A stretch of DNA of 64,000 nucleotides from Margaritifera margaritifera (GCA_029931535.1 JAQPZY010001675.1:7029501-7093500), one strand, 5' to 3'. Positions 49,959-62,028 are shown, numbered from the stretch's first letter. Notes: generated from the sequence alone by a model not told the origin. Made by a program: numbers and translations.

Positions 49959-50106
49959 ACCATGATTCCCCATCAGTGATGTCCATCTGTACAGCCTCTC
50001 TGGCCTTCTCTACACTCTCTTCTGTCAGTTTGGCCCTCTCCACTGGGCTGCCACTCAGCTGCCGCAACACCATTGACAGGCTTCGGAGTGAAAATTTATT
50101 CTTTGA
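49959..50106 (-). CDS. TTC5: TTC5 exon 4: TPR region
   Basis: Encodes residues 131-179, beginning SKNKFSLRSLSMVLRQLSG and ending AREAVQMDITDGESW. Human has KVSLQNLSMVLRQLRT and AKLAVQMDVHDGRSW at the same place. The acceptor is GCCTTTCAG. The donor is TGG T|GTAGGG, leaving one base for the next codon. The SLRSLSMVLRQL helix is a family signature that a generic TPR protein would lack. Only about 0.5 kb separates it from exon 3. Confidence 0.96.
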
Positions 50107-50650
50107 CTGAAAGGCACAAGATTAAGAAAGCTGTTTTGTAGTTGCTTCAAGAATTAGGAAGTGCTAAGAGTCTGACCAGTAAATTTTCAATAATACCCTT
50201 GCAATTTTATCTCTAAATGTATCTATTGCATGAATTTAAAAAATAGACACAAGCTGTATTTTCAAAAGTATTACTGTACCTTTAGTACCAGCTACAATTA
50301 ACCTGCAAAAAAGCACTTTATTACTTGTTTCTCAAACCTATTCACAGGTTATGATAATATTTATAATCATTTATATTTAATAGCGACTTACATATTGATT
50401 ATTAAAGTTTTGTGATTTCCTTTCCTTTTTGCAATGATTTTCTAATTTTTAGTTAATTTTTAATGACTTTAGTCTTTAATACAAGGTGAAACCGACTCAA
50501 TCTCGATCGAAAGTGACATATTGGGATTATATAAGATTTCTACTTTCCTTTCAAATATATTAATTTTGACAGACTTGTTAAGAAATTTTTTAAAAGTTGG
50601 CAAGTTTTGAAAGTGAAAGATAAATAGAATTCCACTGCTCTAAGGCTTAC
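50107..50650 (-). other. TTC5 intron 3
   Basis: The shortest intron (544 bp); no repeats seen. Confidence 0.8.
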
Positions 50651-50862
50651 GTGTGTTAGAGCCCCAGTAAAGCAATTTTTGGCAGAAGGGATCTCCCCCT
50701 TTTTCCAATAACATTCTCCGAGGTTGTTCCAGGCTTCAACAAGTTTGGGATCCAGTTTGATGGCTTTAGAAAGACACTCTTCTGCCTGAGTGTCATACTG
50801 AGACTGAACATTCAGGGCTTTCCCCTTCAGCATGCAGAACTCTGCTTTGTTTTTAATGTTAT
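50651..50862 (-). CDS. TTC5: TTC5 exon 3: first TPR motifs
   Basis: Encodes residues 60-130. Key stretches are [22 protein letters not shown] and [18 protein letters not shown], then FTGALTH. This is the best conserved block of the family (human MLTGKALNV, AEELLSKAVKLEP, LVEAWNQLGEVYWKKGDV, FSGALTH) and was what first identified the gene. It holds a canonical TPR: W-LG-Y at the first helix, then A-F-AL. The acceptor is TATTTCAG and the donor CAC|GTAAGC; the exon ends in phase 0. Confidence 0.97.
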
Positions 50863-51506
50863 CTGAAATACAATGGATAAAGTGATAAACTTGTCTCATT
50901 CAATTCATATCATGCTACAGGCAGCCAAGTTTTTTTTCTGTAATCTCATCTATGAGATGAATCAACTTGTAATCGACATCTTGCTGATATGTCTAATAGA
51001 CTAATCTTCAGTAAAAAAAATTAGCAAACAAAAAAAAACCTCATATTCTGAATTTGGCTTTCTTAAATATATTTCTTGTTGCAACAATGAAATATGGAAA
51101 GAAAAAAAGTAGATAATATAACTAAAATGAAGTCTGTATATCTTGATTTCATCTAAAAAAAAGTCTACTCCTAAAATCTTTAATTTCCTCAAAAGCCTCG
51201 TGTCATGGTTAACAAATACATATCAATAATCTTTTTTCACCTAATAAAGTGATATGTGTTCAACACTTCTACTAAGAAAAAGTTAAGGATGCTAAATTTT
51301 ACAATTTCTAAGAAGCAGGGATTTACATCAGAGACTAGGACCATTTTAGGGGCTAGCTACGGCAAAAATGATGTTGCTTTGGGGTATCACAGTTCACTCT
51401 GAATCATCAGGAAAATGATTTATATCTTGTCCTGAAATCTACAACATTTTTTCCAGTAACAATGTATTTTTTTTTTGGTGGTTGTGGTGGAACTAATTTT
51501 GATGAT

Positions 51507-53435
51507 GTAATACTTACCTGTTGCTACTATGTGGCTTACCCTTTCCAGGATGGAAATTACCCTTGTTCATATAATGAGAGTTCATCATGCAAAGGGTGAC
51601 TTCCCATAAGCTTCTGGAAGTCGACCCTATGACCTGGTGCATGATGCAGATGGGTAAGAGCACCTCTTGACCTTCCTGGGTTGTTTGGAAAAAGAGAGCA
51701 TGCCCCCCTCCCTCCTTTAATCTCCACTTTGTAAGAGGGTCATGTCAGTCCATGGACCGCAACATCAACCACTCTAGTATGAGGCCAAGGCACTGAGCTC
51801 CATGGCTGCATAAAAGGGGAGGACCAATCACTTCCCTGCATTGGATGACCCCACAGGGATTAAGTAGGATAATAATTAATAATCGAGGGTGCCTATCTGA
51901 TCCCCTTCCCTAGACTGGCACCTGAACACTAACTCCAAGTCCCCAGCAGGATTCAGCAGTATTCAGGCGAGGGGGATGGTGGTGACCCAATGACCGGTAC
52001 TCACAGACTGGTGCCCAGTGACCAGTGATGGTCAATGACCGATCAGGTCAGTCTCATCTGTAGAAAAACGCTTCCTCAGATCTTACAGACTTGGATCGTA
52101 ACTCTCCCCTTACATATTGCTCAATCCTGTTGCCACGAGTTTAGTGGTCTGATAGGGTGCTGCTCCTCCATCATTGGGGGGAACCACTCACTCTCTGCCC
52201 ACTTATTTCCTCCCTTTGGAGGGGCCCCATGGGCTTTATGCATCTCCGAAGAGACTGATCCAATCCTACTCCAAGACCAGAGGGACTTAGTGAAGGAAAA
52301 CCCTGAAAATTCCGAAAAAATGGAGGAAGGCCCCTTCTTTGTCCCTTTGTATGTTCATCTGTTTTCATTGAGGTCCCAAACCTCATCTGACTAGAGATAG
52401 CAAAAAGGACAACCATCTGTCCTTTTACACGTCTTTTTACAACTGGTACATGCCAGGCAGGTAGGGTGGGTATCCCAGGGGGTATCCTTGTTCCCACATT
52501 TACCCACACTTTGTCTTTTAAACACTGTTGTAAAAGAAAAACTCAGAAAACAAGAACAATAAGCTTGAATAATGAATATAATGTATGAGAATATGCATGG
52601 ATATAGATTGATTCCAAATTAAAACAGCAATACTTTACCTGCTCAGTGAGTCTGTATTTAATATGAATTAAAACAACAACAAAACTGATGTATAAATCAC
52701 AATGATGTCAGCAATACTTAATTCTGTGTAACAGAGATGAAGAAAAATCAAAAACCCAGCAAGGTAATATGATTAGACTGAAAAAGAAAACTAGCCTCTA
52801 AAGACTAAATAGAAAATAAGGATGTGTACACAACTGAACACACAAATGAATATAAATGCTGGTGTGAGACCCCCTTCTGCAAGTTAAACTCTGCATAAAT
52901 GACATAGAATAGAATGTCAATTTCCGAGCTTTGTATCTCAACAAAATTAAGGAAAAGGAGGCCACAAACCAATCCAGCAAGGATAGGGCGACTAAATACC
53001 TACCCAAAGTTGGGAAAATAAACTGAAATTAATTAAGTCACAACAAAATTGTTACGTTAATGAGCTCTGTGTGTGTGTGTAAAATAAACATAACCTAAAA
53101 TGTCAAAATCTCTCAAGAGAGCTAATTCCGACTAAGGAAAAACACTGGACTGGGGGTAATACACTCAATAAATACAATGTACATATTAAAAATGTTGAAT
53201 TTGTGCTGTATGATGCGAAAACAAAAGCAATTTTCTGTAGAGTGTAATTTGCATCCACTAAACATGGTGATGTCCGGAAAAAGGACAAGGATTACTGGGC
53301 ATGCACCAGGTCATAGGGTCAACTTCCAGAATCTTCTGGAAAGTCAACCTATGGGAGGATGAGTTCTCATATGGACAAGGGTAATTTGCATCCTGGAAAG
53401 GGTAAGCTATGCAACATCAACAGGTACTGTATTAC
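51507..53435. mobile_element. Inverted-repeat element, ~135-bp arms, unknown class
   Basis: The left arm (51507-51645) and right arm (53296-53435) are inverted copies: GTAATACTTACCTGTTGCTA against its inverse GTAATACAGTACCTGTTGAT, then TACCCTTTCCAGGATG, AATTACCCTTG and GACCCTATGACCTGGTGCATG. 51,650-52,500 is the most GC-rich stretch of the intron. A 119-codon plus frame at 52035-52394 and a 112-codon minus frame overlap it with no recognised domain. No target duplication was found. Confidence 0.72.
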
Positions 53436-54123
53436 TGACATTAGACTGGAAGATTATAATGCACTTGATTGCCACGGAATTGAAAAAGGCACAGGGCTTG
53501 TTCTGCAGTTAGATTTTGTGAGTTAACTTAGCAGATGCCCTATGAAACAAGTGTTTATTGCACCTGTCTATAGTTTATTATCTCATTAACTGCAACAAAT
53601 AATCTAACTTATCAGATTACCTATGAAACAAGTGTTTAATGCACCTGCTTAAAGTTTATCATCTAATTAACTGCAACAAAGAACCTACTACTCACTAATC
53701 CTTGATCTATAGAGTGTACATGTGAATAGAGAATTCTTCGCAAAAAAGTACCCAATATAAACGTAGTTTAATCATAAATAGATTCAAATACCATACTAGA
53801 TGATGAATAACAGTTTACATACATGAAGTTTATTTCTCCTTAATCAAGTTGACAAACATTAACTGCTACTCCTGCCATGTGCATATCATTGCTTCAATGG
53901 CACAAAGGCAAAATCCAAGGTTAAACCGAATAACACTTCCTGTTGTATTAAATATGGGTCAAGACCATGTTTTAAGTTTACTGTGTGGAATAATACTAAG
54001 GAAAAATAACAGATAATATTGGTATATTTTCATGATGAACTTCAGATAAAAATCATGATCAGTTTTTTATCTTCATCATTAAAAATTATAACAATATTCT
54101 GAACTAAAGCAGCAGCAACAACT

Positions 54124-54204
54124 ACTAGTAATAATAATAATTATAATATTAATAATAATAATAATAATAATTATAATATTAATAATAATAATTATAATAT
54201 TTGT

Positions 54205-54258
<54 letters not shown>

Positions 54259-54340
54259 TAGCAATAACAATAAACAACTTACATGAAAAGGTAATCAATT
54301 TATCAAGTCTCCCTGAAAGTTGCTCACTTCTCATTGTTTT

Positions 54341-54412
<72 letters not shown>

Positions 54413-54416
54413 GATA
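54124..54416. repeat. (AAT)n arrays and a (GAA)n tract
   Basis: Two AAT arrays (54130-54258 and 54343-54384) flank 84 bp of spacer; the second runs into (GAA)9 at about 54384-54411. The spacer repeats, with changes, after the second array (AATCAATTTATCAAGTC against GATCAATTTATTAAGTC), so the whole unit was duplicated. Confidence 0.93.
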
Positions 54417-54811
54417 ATAAACTTTTGTAAAATGGTGATCAATTTATTAAGTCCCATGAAGGTTGCTGCCTTCTCTTTTTTTAGCCACGAGAGAGAAGCG
54501 AATTTTCTGTGTTTGGATGCCCTGGATGGTCTTGTAGAGAAACATTGTTGCTATTAATTTAGTCATAAAAAATTATACCTTCAAATTTTTCTTTCAAAAC
54601 TCAATAAAAAAAAATAGTTTTTTTCACCTTGTTTCAAAAAGTCTGTGCCATGGAATGTTCAGCTTCTTCACATGTCCTTTTTAACAAGAACTGTATTTTC
54701 AAGACCCTCCTTTCCTTTACCATTGTAAGAAAATCTAACGTAACATAAAGTGCTGATCATAACATTTATATGTACAAGAGTTTATAACAGCATTGAGAAC
54801 ATGATCCTAAC

Positions 54812-54944
54812 CTTTGAGTTCTTCCAGTAGTTGTAAGACTTCATTCATCTTCTGTTGGACATCTTGTGGTTTCTGTGTCGCCTTTTCCAGTCCATTTCTC
54901 TCAAGGTAATGGTCCCGATAATCATAAAGATCATCCACAGCAGC
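54812..54944 (-). CDS. TTC5: TTC5 exon 2: N-terminal helical region
   Basis: Encodes residues 16-59 of the proposed protein, including AAVDDLYDYRDHYLERNG and DVQQKMNEVLQLLEELK. It aligns with human VDQLYSFRDCYFETH and DVQKEMEKTLQQMEEV, the capping helices before the TPR array. The acceptor is a rather weak ATTATTATCAAAG; the donor is AAG|GTTAGG. The exon starts in phase 0 and leaves one base, completed by AT at the start of exon 3 to make Asp. The reading stays open a little upstream of the acceptor, so the exact 5' border is the least certain part. Confidence 0.9.
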
Positions 54945-57024
54945 CTTTGATAATAATAAAATAAGAATTATTTTTGCAAATCATAAAATTAGAGTATCAT
55001 TAAAATGTTCACAAATTCAGTAATTCAGCAGACCAAACAGTTGTTATGATTGGCCATAGCAATACATACACTTTGGTACTTTAATAATACTGGTAATATC
55101 ACTGAGAGCCAAAGAGCTGATATGTGAATCATCTGAGACAGCATTATTCAACAATAAAATCCATAAATTCATCATCCCGCCTGCAACAATGTCGGTGCAA
55201 CCCTAGTAACACAAGAATAAACAACCCATGACTTTGATCTCTAACCTTTTTTAACCACTCCATTCCTTTGTTAATGAGAAAATCTGAAAACAATACATGT
55301 ATGGAAACAGAAGATATAGCCCCTTTATACAGCTCTTAACAATTCCCCCCGAGAAACTAAACAATAATTCACCCTGTGACTTTGACCTTTGATGCCTGAA
55401 TTCATTATCCCCCAAGGATGTGCAATGTACACTGGGGAGTATAGTTGTAAGTCCACAAAATTAAATCCAATACAAATATTATTGTCAAACAATGTTAAGG
55501 TAAACAGTATGACCCCATACAATTTTATCCGCACAAAATTATCTAGTTACTCCAAAAGCTAAAAACTGTATCCCGATGAATATTTCTGATTTTATGGCAC
55601 ACTTCCCCAGCCCTTTCTATTACACAAAGTTTGGGGATGCCTGTTCTGTGAGTGGCTTTCTTGACATGTTTCGGATTACTGTTCCCCAAACCATGAAAGA
55701 ATTTATTATAGTTGGTTCAGCTCAGCATCTCAAATGATATCCACATCTGAGACTAAATTAATTTTCATGTGATTTTAATGGTAATATATTGCAAACTGTG
55801 GATTCTCGAGTGTGTGTCGGAAGTACATCAAAATGTCTGGTTGCACTTGGGAAAATTTAAGGATATATATAATCCTCCAGAAAGGCATCTGATCATCTCA
55901 TTTTGAAAAAGTAATAATTTTCCCAACCAAGAATCAACCCTTATTCTTTTATCCACCCTTCTATTGTTATATTTATCAACAAAAATGAAGAACAAGTGAC
56001 TGCTTATCATGACAATATCTACTGCTGTTCATTAACAGCAGGACAATGGCCGTTACAGCTCAAAGACGCAATCCTTAAACAATATAGTTTATCAGTGACC
56101 TTTACTAAGTAGATCACCATCACAAAGCACAACAGTATAGACTGAGCATTTGAAAACAAGAATTTGGAAGCCATTTGATTTTTTCTTATCTGATATTATC
56201 TATCAATGCATGCCAAAGCGAAGACCATAGACTATTAGTCCGGCAGTGTTATTGTTTCATTATACAAATAAAATACCAAAACCATGGTATTTTCTATTGT
56301 AAATGTGGAAGTAATTGAGTAATTTTGATTCTTGAATAATAACCTTTTTACCCCTTATAATGCTTTTGGTTTTTCCAAGATACAATTTGATTTTCTCTTT
56401 TCAATTCTTACATGGAATTGGATTCTATTTACTAATGGTGCATATCAAAGACATGTCTACATTACTGACATTTTTCAACCCCAAAGGAAGAGACTTTTGT
56501 TTATCCATCACCTAAAATGGTGCAAATATTATACCATTCTCAAATCATTTTGTGTATGTAATATGTATATAAATATCTGTATACACATGTGCATGTGTCT
56601 GTGATGTTTCTTTTATGTAGAGGCATTTATAATGAATGGGAAACATCACATTTATTAACCAACAGCCGTCATTATTTTTATTTCCCTACTGACATTGGCT
56701 CTAGTAATTAAAACAGGAATTAACTGTAAAATTGACAATGGAACCTGTCACTGAAATAGCAATGCCCTTGTACATAAGGAATATCACAATCATGATGTAA
56801 CTGAACAAAGATGATTACAATCACCATGTAACCTCTCACTCTCACTCTATTGCCAACATGACACTGCATAACAGCTGCAAAGAAACACAGCCATGAATAC
56901 ACAAAGTCTTACACACTGCAAAGAAAAACAGCTATGAATACACACAATCTTACACACTGGCATGACACTGCACAACTGCTGCAAAGAAACACAGCTATGA
57001 ATACACAAAATCTTACACACTGAC

Positions 57025-57026
<2 letters not shown>

Positions 57027-57065
<39 letters not shown>

Positions 57066-57690
57066 TAGGACTTTGTATAGCGCCTAATCTTTAGAAGCTC
57101 TAAGCGCTTTACAACATTAGATAACACCTAAAAACATATATAATGATATGATTATGAAAAACAAACACCATGAAAATAGAAAACAAAAACATGCTGAAAA
57201 TAGTTAAGGTAAGGAAACATTATTAAGTCTTTAGGTGTATTCTTGCAGTCGAAATAGGTGAGTTTTAAGAGCACTCTTGAATGAGATCACTGTGTCTTTG
57301 TGTCTAAGTTCAGTGGGCAATTCGTTCCACGTTGCTGGGTCCTGGTATGCAAAAGAACGATATCCGTATGACTTCATTTTGATAGTAGGAATAATTAGAA
57401 TACGAGTGTCGGAAGAGGAGCATAAGTATCTTGCTGGTGTGTAAACATGGGTGAGGTGAGATAGGTATGTTGGACTGGAGCCAGTCAATGAAACGTAGCA
57501 CAGAAAACAAATTTTGTGTTGGATTCTGGATCGAATGGGTAGCCAGTGTAGGGTACAGAGCAGGGGGGAGGTGTGCTCTTTTCGTGGTACTCTAAGAATG
57601 ATCCGAGCAGCTGTGTTTTGAACTTTTTGAAGTTTCTGGAGTAGATACTGAGACGAACCAGATAGAATTGAGTTACAATAGCCCAGTCTT
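57027..57690 (-). mobile_element. 5'-truncated non-LTR retrotransposon (LINE)
   Basis: Minus-strand order: reverse-transcriptase C-terminal region (57688-57231), 3' UTR with TAGAGCTTCTAAAGATTAGGCGCTATAC-like paired GCGC motifs (57065-57115), then an (ATT)n tail (57027-57064). Truncation at the 5' end and a simple-repeat tail are typical of target-primed insertion. It lies in the same orientation as TTC5. Confidence 0.88.
57231..57688 (-). pseudogene. LINE reverse transcriptase C-terminal fragment
   Basis: One open frame of about 152 codons to TAA: GYCNSILSGSSQYLLQKLQK, VQNTAARIILRVPRK, then LLCTLHWLPIRSRIQHKICF, LCYVSLTGSSPTYLSHL, SFAYQDPATWNELPTELRH and FKSALKTHLFRL. The 'YCNS.L.G......L.KLQ.VQN.AARI', 'LHWLPI..RI..KI' and 'WN.LP..LR' motifs are the hallmark tail of Jockey/CR1-like reverse transcriptases. 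There are no internal stops, so the insertion is fairly young. The catalytic fingers/palm lie outside the copy, so it is not active. Confidence 0.9.
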
Positions 57691-60600
57691 TAAAGTACTA
57701 AGGAACACACAAGTGACACTGCACAACTGCTGCAAAGAAACACAGCTATGAATACACACACTCTTACACACTGATATGACAATGCATAACAGCGGCAAAG
57801 AAACACAGCTCTGAATACACAATCTTACAGTAACACAGCTATGAATACACACAATCTTACACTCTGACATAATGTTATTGTTACATCTCACTCTCTCTCT
57901 CTCTCTCACACTCACCTACATTTACTCATAATAACAAAAGTCTTTTTGAGTTATTTAATTTTTTTTGTAATTAGATTCATGTGGTTAATGTTGCTGTAGG
58001 AATATATCTTGCACATAACTTTGGCAATCTTAATCGCCCCTTGTTAAACTGGACAGACTGAGGAAGGATGTGTCTGCAATACACAGAAGTTTCTTAGTTT
58101 TTATTATTCATTTATTCCTTATTACACAAAAACACATTATTAACAGGAATGGTGGCGTGCATGAGCAAAAAATGAGATAACAATTGTACCAGTTTCTGTT
58201 TTACTTAAGTACGACAGCCTTCTTATCTTTTTATGTAGCTGGCTCAAAATGAAAGTACAAGGCTAATGTAACAATATAAACAAAAACTGTTAGTGTTGTA
58301 AAAATAGATGGCTCTGCTGGAAAAGTAGATAGTAATTTTGCTGGTGGCTGGTTGATAATAAAAAGGCTGGTACTGGTAGGTTGACAAATATCTGTAGATC
58401 TTTTTGGGTCCAATCCTTTAATTGTCACACACGGTCAGTACCCAAAAATAATTTTTTTTAACGTATAATTTTTCGTACTCTTAACAAAATTATGTTTTCA
58501 TGTACAAAACATTACATGAATTATAGTAATAAACTGGAAAAGTTGGACTAAATGCTTAAAATGATATTTTTTTGCATAATTTTAATGCATTTAAACTTTC
58601 TTTATGCAGTTTTAGTCAAAATGTTGACATAAAATACACAAAGATGCTGCTTATCTAGAACTCTGCTTGCTTTTAACAAATTATTGATTTTTTGGGTAAA
58701 AATAAAAATTTGTAACTATAAACAAAGTTACAAGTTAACCAGTATATGTACTATCAGTAAAGGCATGTTATATAAATGTTTGAATCATTTGTGCCTGAAT
58801 AATTTTTCTGACAAATATGAATGAACACCTCATTCAGCATAACATATTTTTACCCTGAATGCCCTCTGACTGTATGCAAAGGGAAATCACTCATATATGC
58901 CTTCTGAGAACATATCGTTTGGTATATCCTTGACCTGCCATGGTTCGTGCCCTAAACGTGAATTTTAACACTTGCATTATAATATTGCGAGAAACTATTA
59001 AAATCACCATAGAAAGTCGTTACTTTTATGTACTTAATGTATTCATCATTGAAAAATGTTTATAAACTCTCTAAATCCTTTGCAAGCTACTGTTTTTCCA
59101 AGTGTGTCAAAATTTGTCTATTTCCAGAAGTTCATCCATGGTTCATGCCCCTGCAATAAAGGCCACATGACATTAGATTGAAATGTGACAATTAGGCCAA
59201 GATGTAGAAATCAATCATTTATGGTGTCTGTGTATTATTTGTATTTTAATCTGTGATATATTTTATTGCTTTCAAATGCATATTGACTGCAATACAAAAT
59301 ACTTATAAATAATTATGAAAAAAATGTGAAAATAAAAAAAATGTGATGCATTTTTTAAAACAAATTTTCAAGGTATTTCAATAAAATTATCGTATTTAAA
59401 GTTATGGTGAATTTACAAAAGATTTTTGTTCAGGCTATTTCACAATAAAGATTCCTCCCCCCTTAAATTAAAATAATCCAATGAAGAATTTCATACTGTA
59501 TAGTTTTCCATTGGATTAATTGTTTTCTAATGTGATATAAGAAGTGCATGTTATAGTAACTAAGTTTTTACACTGCCTCTGCTGTGTCAGAAATCTGTTG
59601 TGAGTTTCCTACTAATAAAAAGGTAAAGAAATCCAACATGCGAACAGCAGCCCTGGCTTGAACATCTGATACTCACTCCAGGGCCACAAATTTGAAGCAA
59701 ATATGACATTAGTTAAATTTGACATTTTCATTGCGTTTCCTTTGATTTTAATTGTAGTTTGTATTTAAATCTCATTTACTGGAATATTTCTTAATCAACA
59801 CTTGCTGTTACTGTCAAAGAATGCTGCTGACTCAGTTGATGACATCAGGATCTCAGAACAAGTGAGTGAGGTCTCAAGAAACATGACACGTGAATCAAGG
59901 GTGGGCACGAAGTTAGGACAGTCAACAATACTGTATTGCCTATTTTCAGTGGCAATTGTTGCAACAGTCCATAATTAACAGACAAGCATGTAAAACAAAC
60001 ATTAATCTTTTGGCCTTGTTATATATCATTGGTATCGTCCCACACCCTATTTTGACGCTACCCTCTTTTGACGCAGTGTCATAAACTCCCAGTTTTCGAG
60101 AGAATGCATCTTTCAATGATGTCACAACCACAACATTAATGTACAACATCAACATCGAGTCACACAGACTGAAAAATTTGTAGAAAATCCTATCCTTATC
60201 GGTTATGAAATGAAACAAAGACACATACCATGAAAAAAACGCCATTTCACTAATTCTCTTTTTTTCAACCAGCAAATCCTCATAAAAATCCTTACTAACT
60301 ATTCTGACGGGGCAAATCAACTTCCCGCCATAATAGGCATCCAGTCTGCTACTCAACATGTGTTAGCAATGTGACTCACAGCTGATAACTGCATCAGTAA
60401 CACTGTTTAGAAAGGTGTACAATGTTATACAGTTTCATGTGGATGTGTCATAACTGATTTTCAGAGGTGGTTATTTGTTATTATAATTTGTGGAAATTTA
60501 CAAAAAACATATACTTTTACGATATATTTAAAAATATTAAATTAGTATCCTTTACATTTTTGCTTATTTAAATCAATTATTAGGATTTTTTATGATAATT

Positions 60601-61983
60601 AAGCACTTTTACTTTAACAGTAAATTTTCAATAATCTTTTAAGACATTCTTGATATTTAACTTGTTTTGACCAATTTATTTCTTTAAGATTTGTTTTATA
60701 ATGGCACGAATGATAAATAATGAAAATAAAACCTTCTCCTGTAATTTTATGTCTTCTGTCTTTGATTACTTGCATTCTGGATAAATAAGTTGTGAAGGAT
60801 GCAAAACAGTTTAGATGTTCCAAAAACAGTACATACAAAGATTGATGTTCTGTATGTTCACAATGCTAAATAAGTATTGGGAAAAAGGTCACATGCTGAA
60901 TCTAATTATTTTATAATTATAACTACACAATTTTAAAATTAATACCATCATGATTTTTCCAAATTTGATTATTTTTCCTTTCAAGACAACATCTGTACCA
61001 AAACCAGATTAATGATGAATGTAAGAAAAGTTTAGGAATGCCAAGTAAAATTTCTGTCTGTAATTTTTCCCATAAACTTGAGTTTTCTATGTCCTATTAA
61101 TGTTCCTCTGTAATATAGTTTTTTTCCCCACGCATATGTACAATGGTGTCACTACTAGAATAGACTTCTGTGAAGTGCGTCATTAAGGGTGACGTAATAC
61201 ACAAACTTTCTGAAGAGGGGTCCTCTGGTTGAAAGCATGCAAGGAAGAGTATTGGGGAATATATAATTGTCATTTTTTATGCATGCTTTGCTAAAATAAC
61301 TAATGTTTCTATACCAATGAGAGGCATCACTGTGAAAGGAGTATATTTCTGAAAAGGTGAAAGTAAGTTCTTAAGTGCGTCAAAATAGGGTAGTCCAGGA
61401 TATAGCAACTCATTCAGTCTGAATTCAAACCATGGTTGTGAGCTTAATTGGGTCTCATAGTCAATGAACATTTGGGCTGCATTCAGTAAGGCTAGCATCA
61501 GGTGGCATTAAGCAAGTGTTTGGCTTAATAACCTAGAATGTCGTACGCCTGATGTATATTTCGACCAATTTATTGAATGATATACATTTTATAAGATAAT
61601 TAATTTTCATTTATAAACTTGGATGGGCACGATTTAAAAATCGGAAATTTAATGCTTATATTGCCAACTCGATGCGAAGACATATTCACGGTACTGAAAA
61701 TCTGCCTCTGAGAACGGGCCGTTAAGAAGTGCCAAATTGCCTTTTGCGCCAACTGTTCAATACGCCTCCCTTAATAAGTTACTGAACCTCCCTGATGTCA
61801 TCCTGGCAACAGTAACTCAACGTGAATCAACACGATGGTCCACATGTCCCAAGTGTGTCACAGAATGATGCCTTTCGACATAGAAACAGAATTCTTCTAA
61901 ATATTTTAAAAATTACTGAACTTATGTTTTCTTAAAAACACTTGGTCAATCATTCCAGCAACACTTTCCAAAACTTTGTTTAC

Positions 61984-62028
61984 CCTAGCTCTTTCAACAA
62001 ACGTGAGGTTGTTTATGTCTGCCGCCAT
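61984..62028 (-). CDS. TTC5: TTC5 exon 1 (tentative N-terminus)
   Basis: An ATG followed by GCGGC at 62028 opens MAADINNLTFVERAR, then a GTAAAC donor. This ends in phase 0, as exon 2 requires. A second phase-0 donor (CAA|GTGTTT) at 61942 would add 14 residues, VNKVLESVAGMIDQ, which read like real helix; a stop follows shortly after. The first donor is closer to consensus, so I chose it. The N-terminus is poorly conserved in the family, so homology cannot decide, and the 7-kb gap to exon 2 leaves room for another first exon. Confidence 0.42.

Larger units (their letters stand above)
50863..54811 (-). other. TTC5 intron 2
   Basis: Holds the 1.93-kb inverted-repeat element (51507-53435), a near-duplicate pair at about 53520-53590 and 53600-53680, and TAA/GAA microsatellites. 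Confidence 0.75.
56860..57870. repeat. ~60-bp minisatellite interrupted by a LINE fragment
   Basis: Units of GACACTGCACAACTGCTGCA, AAGAAACACAGCTATGAATA and CACACAATCTTACACACT occur at 56860-57025 and again at 57708-57870. The gap is filled by the retrotransposon fragment. Confidence 0.88.
54945..61983 (-). other. TTC5 intron 1 (proposed)
   Basis: Seven kb with the LINE fragment in its minisatellite. Elsewhere no host exon was recognised. Motifs CACCCTATTTTGACGC (60043), GTGCGTCATTAAGGGTGACG (61167) and GTGCGTCAAAATAGGGTAG (61376) are related and could mark a worn transposon at about 60.0-61.4 kb. Confidence 0.5.
27180..62028 (-). other. TTC5: TTC5 (Strap) gene span, 10 proposed exons
   Basis: Gene span from the proposed initiator to the stop codon; each exon is listed separately. 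The exons at 54812-54944, 50651-50862, 49959-50106, 46760-46851, 40973-41026, 34301-34447, 32453-32667, 30287-30431 and 27180-27299 total 1,266 nt, that is 421 codons plus stop, and every junction keeps frame. With the tentative first exon the protein is 436 aa; human TTC5 is about 440. Known roles of the family: a TPR/OB-fold cofactor of p300 and JMY in stress responses, and the factor that reads nascent tubulin N-termini on ribosomes to trigger tubulin mRNA decay. Those roles are inferred here from orthology only. Introns run from about 1.7 to 7 kb, apart from shorter ones near exons 3-4 (0.5 kb), and are full of transposons and minisatellites. No frameshift or in-frame stop was seen, so the gene looks functional. 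Confidence 0.93.

Noticed and set aside
52035..52509. Overlapping 119- and 112-codon ORFs on opposite strands
   Set aside because: Within the inverted-repeat element, GC-richer than the surroundings so stops are rarer; no domain recognised.
54079..54457. Poly-Ile and poly-Leu/Tyr ORFs
   Set aside because: Readings of the AAT and GAA microsatellites.
61277..61498. 73-codon minus ORF (LNELLYPGLPYFDALKNLL)
   Set aside because: Overlaps a GTGCGTCAAAATAGGGTAG motif shared with 60043 and 61167, so probably transposon remnant; it is not in TTC5 homologues.
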